Assembly (NCBI GenBank): GCA_022360175.1
Contig: JAKSDI010000038.1
Coordinates: forward strand, 1 to 64,000
Length of the DNA stretch: 64,000 nucleotides
Source: Chitinophagales bacterium
Lineage (GTDB): Bacteria; Bacteroidota; Bacteroidia; Chitinophagales; Saprospiraceae
Direction: 5' to 3'
Below, piece after piece: positions 1 to 8,637 of the stretch (within the stretch, counting starts at the first letter, position 1; each line of letters begins with the position of its first letter). The notes under the pieces are model-generated. The model saw only the letters and a list, made by a program, of their open reading frames with translations. It was not told the origin of the DNA and made no database searches. The translations under genes and the position numbers were made by a program.

Positions 1-358
1 ATGCCTGAATTTCAGCACTATAATTTGAAGTTGCCAGGTATTGTTCAAAGTCACTTTTTTTGATTTCAATCAGGCTGGTATTGGTAAAGCTTTTTAAGTG
101 GTACTTTGAAGGCCGATTGAAGGTAAAAGATTCTGAGACCGTTGCAAGGGGGTGAAAGTCTGGAATAAAAAAGTTGATAGCTCTTTCGTTTCCCGTTATC
201 GGATGTACATGCAATAAGACCAACCCTCCACTTTGTATGAAATACAGTTTATTGGCTTTCTCACCAAACTGAACCAGGGTTTGATGAGATTGTAACTTTT
301 TAGGTACACCAATCTTCTTTAACTCTTCCGACAATACTTCTAATTGAATAATGTCCAT
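1..358 (-). CDS. Crp/Fnr-family transcriptional regulator, C-terminus beyond the window edge
   Basis: The gene begins at the ATG read leftward from 358, preceded by an AGAAGGAA Shine-Dalgarno, and runs off the left edge. About 119 residues are visible. They begin MDIIQLEVLSEEL and form a cyclic-nucleotide-binding (cNMP) beta-roll: 'LVQFGEKANKLYFIQSGGL' followed by 'HPITGNERAINFFIPD' is the usual sensor-fold pattern. The helix-turn-helix that would confirm a DNA-binding role lies outside the window. The gene starts 12 bp after the ferredoxin reductase, so it is probably the last or near-last gene of that operon. It is the natural candidate to bind the Fnr-like boxes at 2703 and 3597, but this is inference. 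Confidence 0.85.
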   Translation of the reverse strand, partial: MDIIQLEVLSEELKKIGVPKKLQSHQTLVQFGEKANKLYFIQSGGLVLLHVHPITGNERAINFFIPDFHPLATVSESFTFNRPSKYHLKSFTNTSLIEIKKSDFEQYLATSNYSAEIQA

Positions 359-370
359 TTCCTTCTTATT

Positions 371-1435
371 TTATGGAAACTTTATCTCAATTTCTTTAGT
401 CACAGGCAAAGCCTGACAAGTCAGTACCAAGCCTTTATCTAGATCTTCTTGCTCCAGGCCCATACAAGCCTTCATTTCTGCTTTCCCTTTTGTCACTTTG
501 GCTACGCAAGTGGCACAGACGCCACTCTCGCAGGAATAAGGAGGATTTGTATTGGCTGCTTTCAAGGCATCTAAAATAGTTTTGCCTTTTGGGACTGCAA
601 ATTGATGAGTTTCACCATTTAATGTTGCTTTAAGCTGAGCATTTTCAACGGCAGCAATATCAGTATTTACATCTTCTATATTCCCACCAAATTGCTCAAT
701 ATGGACTAATCCTTTAGGAACTCCCAGGCCAATCAATGTTTTTTTAACGCTTACATTCATTGCCCCTGGTCCACAAATATAGTATTCTGTGCTTTGCGCA
801 ATGGGTGGGTAATTGGCAATAAACCATTCTACCGCTTTCGTATCAATCCTACCCTTTTTCCCTTTCCATTGCTCCCAGCTTGTCCAAACTTTTGGACCAC
901 TCAAAGTATGAACAATTGCTAATCTATCCGAATACCGACTCTGTAATTCGTCCAACTCTTCTTTAAATAGTATGGTATCCTGATTGGCATTGCCATAAAA
1001 AAGGTGGACAACACTATTCGGTGCAGCTACTAAAACAGATTTGAGAATAGAAATGATCGGTGTGATACCACTTCCAGCGGCAAAAAGGAAATAGGTTTTG
1101 TAATCGTTTTCCTTTATATCTGCATAGAATCTCCCTTGCGGAATCATCACTTCCAGCTCATCCCCTACTTTTACCTGATCATTAATAAAATTTGAAACTA
1201 AACCTCCTTTCACTCTTTTCACCGTCACCTGCAAATGCTCATTATTATATGGGCAACTATTGAGCGAATAAGTGCGTCGAACTTCTTCTCCTTTTATTCT
1301 GAATTTAAAAATCAAATGTTGTCCAGGATAATAATTAAAGCTATTGTACAAATGTTCTGGCAGTTCGAATGTCAATGAAACGGCTTCTTTTGTACGTTGC
1401 GTTTTTTCGATTATGCTTAATGGATAAAAAGTCAT
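371..1435 (-). CDS. FAD/NAD(P)-binding ferredoxin reductase with C-terminal 2Fe-2S domain (PaaE/GbcB/Hcr-like)
   Basis: This 354-residue protein has the domain order FAD-binding barrel (about 5-100, with the R-x-Y-S flavin motif RTYS at 54-57), NAD(P)-binding domain (about 105-245, 'FLFAAGSGITPIISIL' and 'YYICGPGAMN'), then a plant-type ferredoxin domain. Its four cluster cysteines are Cys302, Cys307, Cys310 and Cys340 (C-x4-C-x2-C-x29-C). It would pass electrons from NAD(P)H to a partner. The Rieske oxygenase ends 3 bp upstream, so it is the obvious acceptor, as in the glycine-betaine (GbcA/B) and carnitine (CntA/B) monooxygenases. Hcr of the hybrid-cluster protein system has the same layout, but no hcp gene is present. 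The protein is cytoplasmic. The substrate of the system is not readable from this gene. Confidence 0.9.
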   Translation of the reverse strand: MTFYPLSIIEKTQRTKEAVSLTFELPEHLYNSFNYYPGQHLIFKFRIKGEEVRRTYSLNSCPYNNEHLQVTVKRVKGGLVSNFINDQVKVGDELEVMIPQGRFYADIKENDYKTYFLFAAGSGITPIISILKSVLVAAPNSVVHLFYGNANQDTILFKEELDELQSRYSDRLAIVHTLSGPKVWTSWEQWKGKKGRIDTKAVEWFIANYPPIAQSTEYYICGPGAMNVSVKKTLIGLGVPKGLVHIEQFGGNIEDVNTDIAAVENAQLKATLNGETHQFAVPKGKTILDALKAANTNPPYSCESGVCATCVAKVTKGKAEMKACMGLEQEDLDKGLVLTCQALPVTKEIEIKFP

Positions 1436-1438
1436 GCG

Positions 1439-2650
1439 TTAATTTTTGGGGTTCTTTTTGTGTTTTTCAATCCACTTTTTCACTTCCTCCTGAAACCGCC
1501 GGATAGCATACTCCCCTTTTTGAGCTTCTGCTCCGATAGAGAAATAAGGAGACTGTAAAGACTTTTGTTGTTGCTCACAGGCAAAAACATCTTCTGCTAC
1601 AAAATCTCCACTCGACATAGGATCAGTGGCAGGATCTCCGTTGTATTTCCCTTTGTTGCCCGTTTTGCCCCAAAAAGCACTCGTGCCTGATGAAAAATAT
1701 CGCTTGGTCATTTCCCATTCTCCTGCATTTTCAATTTTAGAGCGGATAATAACTTTTGTTTTATCGGGAGCAAGTGGAATCACATGGAAAGTACTCCAGG
1801 CACCTTCTCCTTCAGCTATTCCTATATTTGGAAAGAGCCAGGGCACATAAGTCCCCAATTGATCACGAGGCATGGCTTTGATAGGTGGATAAGGGCATAG
1901 TTTTTCAAAATCGGCTTCATATTCGGGATGAAGAGGTTCAAAAAACCAATAGTGCGGCCCAGCCCAGCCAAATTCTGCACGAGCATGATCATACATGTTT
2001 AAGGTGGTAGCGTGTAGATGAGCAAGGTGGTAATGATCAATATAATTTTCAGCTACAATCTTCCAGTTTGCATGGATGACCTCCTCCAGCAAGGGGCCTC
2101 CCGTTTTCTCATTGGGGTATTCTACTAATGTCTCTGGTGTATGGGGCCCTAAATAAGGCAGCACCTCTCCAAAGAAATCCATGATACCAGGAGCATCCTT
2201 CTCAGGGTGAACGAAAAGCATTCCCTTAAAAACATCAACGGAAGCTTCATGCAAATTTAATCCACAATTGTGCAATTCTCCCTTTTTGAGGTTGGGAAAC
2301 TCTTCTTCCTGACGAGGTACACTGAGTAAATTTCCTTCAAGATCGTACGTCCAATCGTGGTAAGGGCAGGTAATTGCCAATTGGGTTTTGCCAACAGCCC
2401 GCAATAATTGTGTTCCTCTATGACGACAGATATTATGAAAAGCACGCAGGCGATGATCTTTTCCTTTTACAATAAAAATATTGTTCAAGCCAGCCTGAAC
2501 GGAAATGTAATCTCCCGGTTCCTGTACATCCTCAAGGAGGCCTGCAAATTGCCAGGTAGTACTGAATATATATTTCATTTCCATGTCGAACCACTCTTTA
2601 GAAGTATATGCTTCGACCGGAAGGGCATGCATCATTCTTTGTTTCTCCAT
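1439..2650 (-). CDS. Rieske non-haem iron oxygenase, alpha subunit
   Basis: This 403-residue protein carries a Rieske 2Fe-2S centre with ligands Cys75, His77, Cys95 and His98 (C-x-H and C-x2-H, 'CRHRG' and 'CPYHDW'). The catalytic domain contains 'AENYIDHYHLAHLH', in which Asp205 is the likely inter-subunit bridge and His208/His213 bind mononuclear iron. The C-terminal acidic ligand is probably in 'EDVFACEQQQ'. The family oxidises aromatic rings or demethylates quaternary amines such as glycine betaine and carnitine. The single-subunit form with a dedicated PaaE-like reductase resembles the amine demethylases more than ring dioxygenases. An Fnr-like box and a -7 element TAATTTTG precede it, so it probably has its own promoter in addition to read-through from the upstream membrane protein. 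Confidence 0.9.
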   Translation of the reverse strand: MEKQRMMHALPVEAYTSKEWFDMEMKYIFSTTWQFAGLLEDVQEPGDYISVQAGLNNIFIVKGKDHRLRAFHNICRHRGTQLLRAVGKTQLAITCPYHDWTYDLEGNLLSVPRQEEEFPNLKKGELHNCGLNLHEASVDVFKGMLFVHPEKDAPGIMDFFGEVLPYLGPHTPETLVEYPNEKTGGPLLEEVIHANWKIVAENYIDHYHLAHLHATTLNMYDHARAEFGWAGPHYWFFEPLHPEYEADFEKLCPYPPIKAMPRDQLGTYVPWLFPNIGIAEGEGAWSTFHVIPLAPDKTKVIIRSKIENAGEWEMTKRYFSSGTSAFWGKTGNKGKYNGDPATDPMSSGDFVAEDVFACEQQQKSLQSPYFSIGAEAQKGEYAIRRFQEEVKKWIEKHKKNPKN

Positions 2651-2672
2651 ATTTTAATCATTTTCGATAGGA

Positions 2673-2716
2673 CAAAATTAAGGGTGATCAGACGACCTTC
2701 TTTTGACTTAGATCAA
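2673..2716 (-). promoter_or_regulatory. Fnr/DNR-type box plus -7 element upstream of the Rieske gene
   Basis: Positions 2703-2716 read TTGACTTAGATCAA, a TTGAC-N4-ATCAA dyad matching the Fnr/DNR class of Crp-family sites. On the minus strand it is followed by TAATTTTG (2673-2680), a perfect Bacteroidota TAnnTTTG -7 element. The two centres are 33 bp apart, which puts the box near -40, where Crp-family activators bind. The same spacing recurs at 3568-3612 and 18619-18662. The box overlaps the last codons of the upstream gene. Confidence 0.6.
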
Positions 2717-3548
2717 AAATAACCACTTCACTCAATCTTTTTGATATCTCCTTCAGGCGAAGCCATTGCTGATAAAAAAATGGCAGTGTTATCACACTCT
2801 CAATGTATTGAAAAACATACATAATCAGTGCAAACACTGCCCCATAATTGACAGTACCACCATCTACTGCCCATATGATAGAAATAACCAAAAATCCCAT
2901 CATTAACATCCAAACTATGGAGAAATTGATGGTCTCTAAATCAGACAATTTTACATTCCACTTCATCAAATTGCGGAGGTAGTTTTTTAGGCTGGGAGCA
3001 TCGTTCTTTGAAAGGATGTCTACTTGCCGCTCCACCGCATTATTGTATTCTGTATTGAAACGGATGGTCTTATTTTTCGTCAAAGCATATACCAGAAAAA
3101 CAAAGAGTAAAATGACAAGGCAGCCTGCAAAAATTTTACTATTCAAACTTGCAACGATGATGAGAGTCCCTACCAGGCCAATGATACTATTGACAATTTG
3201 AGGAATCGAATTCTCAAAAAATTCGACCATCTCTCCCAGCATACTCAGACGAGCGGTTTGTTTGGAAGGAGTTAATCCTTCACGGGTACTTATATCGAAC
3301 CCTAATTCTCTGTAAATGCGAGCATAAAACCTCGAATCAAACAGACGTCGTGAAGAACCTACGATCAAACTAGCCACTCCCAGGCCTCCCAACAAAAATG
3401 CCCCATTGTATGCTCCTTTTAAAGCATCATCAATAGCATAACCAATAAACAATGGAAACAAGATAGCCAGGCCTGCCTCTAGCAATACCAATAAAAAGGT
3501 GAAGCTGATACGAAACCGGAAACGTTTGAAAATGCTTTGGAAAGTCAT
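2688..3548 (-). CDS. ABC-exporter six-TM domain protein lacking an ATPase domain
   Basis: This 286-residue protein resembles the transmembrane domain of type I ABC exporters. It begins 'SIFKRFRFRISFTFLLVLLEAGLA', has a 'FPLFIGYAIDDALKG' segment, a cytoplasmic coupling region ('YRELGFDISTREG') and about six hydrophobic helices. It stops after 'WLRLKEISKRLSEV', where a linker to the nucleotide-binding domain would start. No Walker A, signature or Walker B motif is present, and no ATPase gene is adjacent. A stand-alone domain of this kind is a known family (ABC_membrane_3-like) without a settled function. It lies 37 bp upstream of the Rieske oxygenase, so it may be a membrane partner, a transporter using an unlinked ATPase, or a non-transport protein. 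It has its own Fnr-type promoter. Confidence 0.8.
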   Translation of the reverse strand: MTFQSIFKRFRFRISFTFLLVLLEAGLAILFPLFIGYAIDDALKGAYNGAFLLGGLGVASLIVGSSRRLFDSRFYARIYRELGFDISTREGLTPSKQTARLSMLGEMVEFFENSIPQIVNSIIGLVGTLIIVASLNSKIFAGCLVILLFVFLVYALTKNKTIRFNTEYNNAVERQVDILSKNDAPSLKNYLRNLMKWNVKLSDLETINFSIVWMLMMGFLVISIIWAVDGGTVNYGAVFALIMYVFQYIESVITLPFFYQQWLRLKEISKRLSEVVIFDLSQKKVV

Positions 3549-3567
3549 CTTTATTATTTGTTTTGGG

Positions 3568-3612
3568 CAAAGGTATTTTCAAATAAAAAGGCATTCTTTG
3601 ACTTAAGTCAAA
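3568..3612 (-). promoter_or_regulatory. Fnr/DNR-type palindrome plus -7 element upstream of the ABC-domain gene
   Basis: Positions 3597-3612 form a perfect 16-bp palindrome, TTTGACTTAAGTCAAA, containing the TTGAC-N4-GTCAA core. On the minus strand it is followed by TACCTTTG (3568-3575), a perfect TAnnTTTG -7 element, with 33 bp between centres. The predicted transcription start is about 10-20 bp before the start codon at 3548. The geometry is that of a Crp/Fnr-activated promoter. Confidence 0.65.
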
Positions 3613-3690
3613 AAGTAAAAATGAGTGCTCTATCTAGCTAAAAAACCAGGATGAAGATCTCGAAGAAGCCAGGAATTATATTATTTGTAC

Positions 3691-3752
3691 GACTTCATCC
3701 GAAGTCGACATCTTTTTTGCCTAGGCAAAAAAGATGTGATTTCTCCGAAATC
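3691..3752. repeat. Three adjacent hairpins; dispersed repeat shared with the 46.2-kb region
   Basis: The stretch holds three inverted repeats in a row. The first is GACTTC-ATCC-GAAGTC. The second is a perfect 30-bp palindrome at 3708-3737 centred on CCTAGG. The third is GATTT-CTCCG-AAATC at 3738-3752. All three modules recur, partly in reversed order and orientation, at 46207-46353. The stretch lies between two leftward genes, so it may also end transcription from the left, but its recurrence marks it as a dispersed element. Confidence 0.7.
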
Positions 3753-3792
3753 ATCACTCTGATTGCACCCGGTTTTCATATTCAACAGAGTA

Positions 3793-5013
3793 TTAAGAAG
3801 TTCTCATTTTCTGTACTTTCCAATAAGTCAATGACCGCCATGCCCATTCAAAAGGGCCAAATCTAAATCGCTTTAGCCACCAGCGGGAAGCAATGATCTG
3901 AAATGCCCATATGCCGATAATAAAGAACCATTGTTCTGCTCGGCCAATCGTTCCAAACAAGCCCAAACCATGTCCATAAAAAATGAAGGTGGCTATAATA
4001 GATTGCATCAGATAATTAGTCATTGCAGTACGACCAACAGGAGCAAGCCATTCATGCAAGGTTTCAACAAAATTGCTTTTACAAAAGAGCATAATCAGTC
4101 CAATATACCCTAAAGCCATTGGCACACTACCCAAAAAATTGAACTGACTCCCTATAAAAAAGGAATATTCACAAGTCCAGTTATGTGCATAATTCTGTAC
4201 CAAACCGATGATGCCAAAAATTAGCCCAAGCCCAAAACCAATTACCACCATTTTTCTGTAGAAGGAGATGGAACGCTCTGCAGTCAGTACTTTCGTTTTG
4301 AATAAAGCCATCCCTAACAGCATCAAGCCCGTAATTTGCCAACCAGGCCCAAGTGCAAAAATGATCGTCTCCATTGCAATTGCTCCTTCTGCCCGAACAG
4401 GCATTTGATCCAGCCAACTACCCTGAAACGCGGCTGTCTCAATAGCAACAGCTTCTGCTGAAGGCAACCAACTAGCACAGGTTTCTGCTATTTCTTTTGC
4501 TGGCCAGAAAGACATCGTAAATCCTACAAAAAGATTAATACCCATATTTACAGCAAGAAATACTCCCGCCCAAATAAAAAGCGTTTTTGGAGATTTTCTT
4601 CTAAACCAAAACACCCAGACAGCACAAAAAGCATAAGGCACCAAAATGTCGCCATTCCAAATCAGGTACGCATGAAACAACCCAAAAAGTAAGAGCCAAA
4701 AATTTCTAATATAATGTCGTCTTGCAGGATTACTCCCCCTTTCTTCCATTCTACTTGACATCAGGATAATACCTGCTCCAAATAATATGGAAAACAAAGA
4801 CATGAACTTCTGATTCGCAAACAACTGGCTAACAACAAAAAAAACCTCATCCACTCCTGTAAGCCCTCCCTCTGCCATTGGGTTCATGTAGTGGGCTCCT
4901 GGCATTGAATAGGAAATGATATTCATAATCAATATCCCCAATAAAGCGAAGCCTCTGAGAATGTCAAGCGAAATGATGCGTTTAGCCGCCTGTGTTGGTG
5001 TGATTGATGTCAT
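3793..5013 (-). CDS. YeiB/DUF418-family inner-membrane protein
   Basis: This 406-residue polytopic membrane protein has about nine or ten hydrophobic segments. The N-terminal signature 'RIISLDILRGFALLGILIMNI' is typical of YeiB/DUF418 proteins, and the C-terminal 'VGRTAMTNYLMQSI...' followed by 'G..EWAWRSLTY' matches the DUF418 core. Its biochemical role is not established; the fold is related to membrane acyltransferases. It follows the DUF2147-like gene by only 4 bp, so the two are probably co-transcribed. Length is normal for the family. Confidence 0.88.
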   Translation of the reverse strand: MTSITPTQAAKRIISLDILRGFALLGILIMNIISYSMPGAHYMNPMAEGGLTGVDEVFFVVSQLFANQKFMSLFSILFGAGIILMSSRMEERGSNPARRHYIRNFWLLLFGLFHAYLIWNGDILVPYAFCAVWVFWFRRKSPKTLFIWAGVFLAVNMGINLFVGFTMSFWPAKEIAETCASWLPSAEAVAIETAAFQGSWLDQMPVRAEGAIAMETIIFALGPGWQITGLMLLGMALFKTKVLTAERSISFYRKMVVIGFGLGLIFGIIGLVQNYAHNWTCEYSFFIGSQFNFLGSVPMALGYIGLIMLFCKSNFVETLHEWLAPVGRTAMTNYLMQSIIATFIFYGHGLGLFGTIGRAEQWFFIIGIWAFQIIASRWWLKRFRFGPFEWAWRSLTYWKVQKMRTS

Positions 5014-5017
5014 TTTT

Positions 5018-5482
5018 TTAATTTATTCTCTTCCATATGCTTTTATCAGAAAATCCCCAATAACTATAAGCAACTTCCAGTTTATCCTTATCGATAAGCT
5101 TCAAGCTACCATCAATCGTACTGCCGTCTTCATCATAAATTATCTTGCCTTTCCACCTATTTTCCTTTTTCACAAAATCTCTTAGTACTAATAATTCTTC
5201 CAGGCTTTTGAAATGTTCTTCATCATTCAATTTGCTTTCCTGTTCCCATTCTTCATCGGAAATTTTTGCCAATTCTTTCTCTAAGGAAAATTCTTCCTTA
5301 CTATCCTTCCAATAGTAAAGTATGGCATGTATTTTTCCATCGTATTCGAAAATAGAATATTTACCATAACCGTCACTGTCGTTAGACTCCCACTCACCTA
5401 GAAAGTTTTTACCATCCTGTGCAGAAAGGCATACTACACTGAGTAAGCTTAGAAATAAAAAACTCAATTTTAAATGCTGCAT
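5018..5482 (-). CDS. DUF2147-like secreted protein
   Basis: This is a 154-residue protein with a clear Sec signal peptide ('LKLSFLFLSLLSVVCLSAQ', cleavage after SAQ). The mature part starts 'FLGEWESNDSDGYGKYSIFEYDGKIHA', has a central charged insertion and ends 'LKLIDKDKLEVAYSYWGFSDKSIWKRI'. This is the lipocalin-like layout of DUF2147 proteins (W-x-S...G...Y.G.I...W.R). The function of the family is unknown; periplasmic small-molecule binding is a guess. It sits 4 bp upstream of the YeiB-like gene and about 90 bp downstream of the RND pump. Confidence 0.7.
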   Translation of the reverse strand: MQHLKLSFLFLSLLSVVCLSAQDGKNFLGEWESNDSDGYGKYSIFEYDGKIHAILYYWKDSKEEFSLEKELAKISDEEWEQESKLNDEEHFKSLEELLVLRDFVKKENRWKGKIIYDEDGSTIDGSLKLIDKDKLEVAYSYWGFSDKSIWKRIN

Positions 5483-5570
5483 GATTTTAAATTTTATGGT
5501 TTTTATAATTCTTATATTTTTTCTTTTTTAGTACACTGCGTAAAAAGTTAATGGACATTTATTACTCCGT

Positions 5571-8500
5571 CTATTTAGCCCGAATAACATAAAAAAGAGA
5601 AGGTATCAAGTAAAGTGTCAAAATAGTAGAGGTGATCATTCCGCCAATAGTCACTATCGCCATTGGAGCCCTATATGCTGCACCAGCATCACCTATGCCG
5701 ATAGCATTGGGTAGCATTCCAACTATTATCGCAACCGTTGTCATGATGACTGTTTTCATTTTCCGCTTCCCCGCCAATAAAGTTGCTTCCTTAATTTTCA
5801 TTCCTTTGTGCATCAGTTGCTCCGTATAATCGTGTATTAAGATATCATCGTTTACGACCAGGCCAAGCAAAGTAACTATTGCCATCAATGCCATAATATT
5901 CATAGTATGACCGCCGAGGTACATGAAAATGAATACGCCAATCATAGCCATTGGCACTGTGGTAAAAATGATGATAGGATGCCAGGTATTTTCCAGCAAA
6001 GAAGCTAACAGCATATACATCAACAATAAGGCAATGCCAAAAGTAAAAAGCATATCATCCATTGCTTCATCCAATTCTTTCACATTGCCCGACCACTTGA
6101 AATCAACAGAAGGGGGTAACTCCAATTGCGCTATTGCTTCATCGATATGTGCTCTCGCATCTCCCATGACAACACCAGGAGCTGGATTTGCTGTAAAGTC
6201 TATCGTTCTGATTTTGTTTTTATGAAGAATCTGTGCCTGTGATTCTTTAAAAGCTACATCTACCAATTGGTCAATCGTAAAAATGCCAGCAGGAGTAAAA
6301 ATGGGGAGCTCTTTAATCTTTTCCACCGTATTAATTTGCTCTTTCTTATAGCTAACGATAATATCATACTCTCGCCCTTTTTCTTTGAGCACCGATGCCT
6401 TCACACCATTGATTGCACTTCGTACCTGAGAGGCAATATCAAAAGAGGTTAAATTCAGTTCGGACAATACACGCTGCCTGGGCTCCAAATGGATAACAGG
6501 ATTCCCTTTTGTAAAACTCGATTGATAATTGAGTAAAGCATCGATTGCTGCTAGTTTATCATCCACCATTTGATTGGCAGCAAGTAATGCTTCCTTATCG
6601 GAAGATTGTAAAGTAAACTGAATGGGTGCCCCTTCTTCTGAACTAACCGTTGAAATATTTGCAGTGATTTCAGGAATTCCCTGTAGTTCCTTAGCAAGCA
6701 TTTCTGCAAACTCCACATTCGAAATTGCTCGCTCTTCTTTTGGCAAAAGCTTGATAGCAGCATTCGCAAAATTGGCTCCATTGATAATTGAGTTTTTTGC
6801 TCCCAAAACGCTTAGCATGGATTTTACTTCACTATGTTTCCCCACCAAATGCTCTACCTCTTCTAATAACTCTGCATTTCGGTGAATCGCCGTTCCAGCA
6901 GGCATTTCCAACTCAACAAACACATCTCCATTATCTTCCTGTGGTTCAAATTCAAACCCAATTTTTGACAACAAGCCTGCACTCATTACAAAGAAGGTAA
7001 ACATAATAGCAAACAGGAAAAGTGGATTTCTCTTTCTCGAAATTAGAGTTTCCAGTGAATCCTCATATCTCTTTTCCAACCAGTGAAAAAATCGGTTCAT
7101 AACATTCGATAATCGAGAGGGCTTACTTTCTTTTTTCATCAGAACGCTAGCCAGCATTGGGGTGAGCATAAATGAGACAATCAAAGAAAAAACTGTCGCT
7201 GCTGAAATCGTCAATGCATATTCTTTGAAAAATGCTCCAGTAATCGAAGTCATAGAAGCAATAGGCAGAAAAACAACCAAATTGGTACCTGTTGAAGCGA
7301 TTACTGCCATCATAACTTCTCTGGTACCGACTACTGCTGCTTCCTTAATATCCATCCCTTCTTTTCTCAGCCGTATAATATTTTCGATCACCACAATAGA
7401 ATTCGAAATCAAAGCCCCAATGGCTACTGAATAACTCATCAGCGTCATCATATTAAGTGAGCCATTGAAATAACGGATAGCAATGAAGGTCCCTATCAAT
7501 GAAACGGGTACAGAAATACTCACTATCAAGGTTGTCCGAATATCATTCAAAAAGAAAAACAGAATAATTCCTGTAAAAAGGATACCAAGGATGACATTCA
7601 TCAAAGCATCCTTCACTGCACTTTCTGTATATTCTGAATCATCAAATGGAATACTGACATCAACACCTTCAGGCAATGCTGCTTGCAATTCAGGGAGCAT
7701 AGCTTTTACATCTCTTGCTACCTGGACGGCATTGGCGCTTGAGTTTTTCATTATACCGATGCCTACAATATTTGAATATCTTTTTTGACCAGCTACATCA
7801 TAAAATACAGCTTTGGAAGTCACTTCTTTTATGGTGTCAACTATCCTGGCAAAATCCGTAATTTGTTTGTTACCTATAGGTGTTGGAATAAATGTCCCTT
7901 CAATATCACCAGCTTCATCAAATCGATTGCCCGTTTCTACAGAAAACTGCCGATGTTGATTGGTAAAATCTCCTCCCGATAATTTTGTATTGACCAACTC
8001 CAGGTAAGCGGATATATCTGTGAGATTCATCTGGATGTCATACATGCTTTTCTTGTCTGCCAGGACCCTGATTTCACGTATTTCGCCCCCCGATAGATTG
8101 ATTTTGGAAACACCATCAATCCTCGATAATTTATCCTTCAGATTTTTATCTACTAAATAATACAACTCCCTGCCAGATATATCGCCTGATACAACCAGGT
8201 TTAAAACGGGAGCATCTGTAAAACTGTACTTTTGAACCAATGGCCTTTCTGCCTCTTTGGGCAAAAAAGGAATAACCAAATCCAGCTTTGATTTCACTTC
8301 ACTCAATGCCTTATCGGCATCTACTCCCATTTCAAACTGAGTAAAAATCAAAGAATTGTGAAGCAGAGAAAATGACTGAAGCATTTTTAGGCCACTTATA
8401 GTAGACAGTTCTTTTTCAATTTGCTCTGTTATCTCCGATTCTACCTCTTCAGGAGTAGCTCCATACTGATAAGTACTAATCGCCATAGCAGGCAAACTCA

Positions 8501-8618
8501 AATCTGGCATCAGATTAACCGCCAATCTGTTATACGCCATCATTCCAAAGATGACCAATGCCAGAAAAAGCATAGCAGTTGTAACTGGGCGTTTGACTGA
8601 AAACTCGGTGATTTTCAT
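5571..8618 (-). CDS. RND-family efflux pump inner-membrane subunit (HAE1/AcrB-like)
   Basis: This 1015-residue protein begins 'MKITEFSVKRPVTTAMLFLALVIFG' and has the RND plan of twelve membrane segments and two large periplasmic loops. It is the proton-driven transporter of a tripartite pump, with the adaptor and TolC genes immediately upstream (20 and 43 bp apart in order). One oddity is that TM4, which normally carries the Asp-Asp proton relay (AcrB 407/408), reads 'GALISNSIVVIEN': Ser405-Asn406 take the place of the aspartates. TM10 reads 'GLVVNDDILIHDY', with Asp924-Asp925 near the position of AcrB Lys940. The acidic pair may have moved to the other half of the pseudo-symmetric core. The substrate is unknown. 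Confidence 0.93.
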   Translation of the reverse strand: MKITEFSVKRPVTTAMLFLALVIFGMMAYNRLAVNLMPDLSLPAMAISTYQYGATPEEVESEITEQIEKELSTISGLKMLQSFSLLHNSLIFTQFEMGVDADKALSEVKSKLDLVIPFLPKEAERPLVQKYSFTDAPVLNLVVSGDISGRELYYLVDKNLKDKLSRIDGVSKINLSGGEIREIRVLADKKSMYDIQMNLTDISAYLELVNTKLSGGDFTNQHRQFSVETGNRFDEAGDIEGTFIPTPIGNKQITDFARIVDTIKEVTSKAVFYDVAGQKRYSNIVGIGIMKNSSANAVQVARDVKAMLPELQAALPEGVDVSIPFDDSEYTESAVKDALMNVILGILFTGIILFFFLNDIRTTLIVSISVPVSLIGTFIAIRYFNGSLNMMTLMSYSVAIGALISNSIVVIENIIRLRKEGMDIKEAAVVGTREVMMAVIASTGTNLVVFLPIASMTSITGAFFKEYALTISAATVFSLIVSFMLTPMLASVLMKKESKPSRLSNVMNRFFHWLEKRYEDSLETLISRKRNPLFLFAIMFTFFVMSAGLLSKIGFEFEPQEDNGDVFVELEMPAGTAIHRNAELLEEVEHLVGKHSEVKSMLSVLGAKNSIINGANFANAAIKLLPKEERAISNVEFAEMLAKELQGIPEITANISTVSSEEGAPIQFTLQSSDKEALLAANQMVDDKLAAIDALLNYQSSFTKGNPVIHLEPRQRVLSELNLTSFDIASQVRSAINGVKASVLKEKGREYDIIVSYKKEQINTVEKIKELPIFTPAGIFTIDQLVDVAFKESQAQILHKNKIRTIDFTANPAPGVVMGDARAHIDEAIAQLELPPSVDFKWSGNVKELDEAMDDMLFTFGIALLLMYMLLASLLENTWHPIIIFTTVPMAMIGVFIFMYLGGHTMNIMALMAIVTLLGLVVNDDILIHDYTEQLMHKGMKIKEATLLAGKRKMKTVIMTTVAIIVGMLPNAIGIGDAGAAYRAPMAIVTIGGMITSTILTLYLIPSLFYVIRAK

Positions 8619-8637
8619 TTTACTTTGTTTTTAAATC

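Noticed and set aside
371..1435. Hcr of a hybrid-cluster protein pair
   Set aside because: The domain layout fits, but no hcp gene is present and the adjacent Rieske oxygenase is a better partner.
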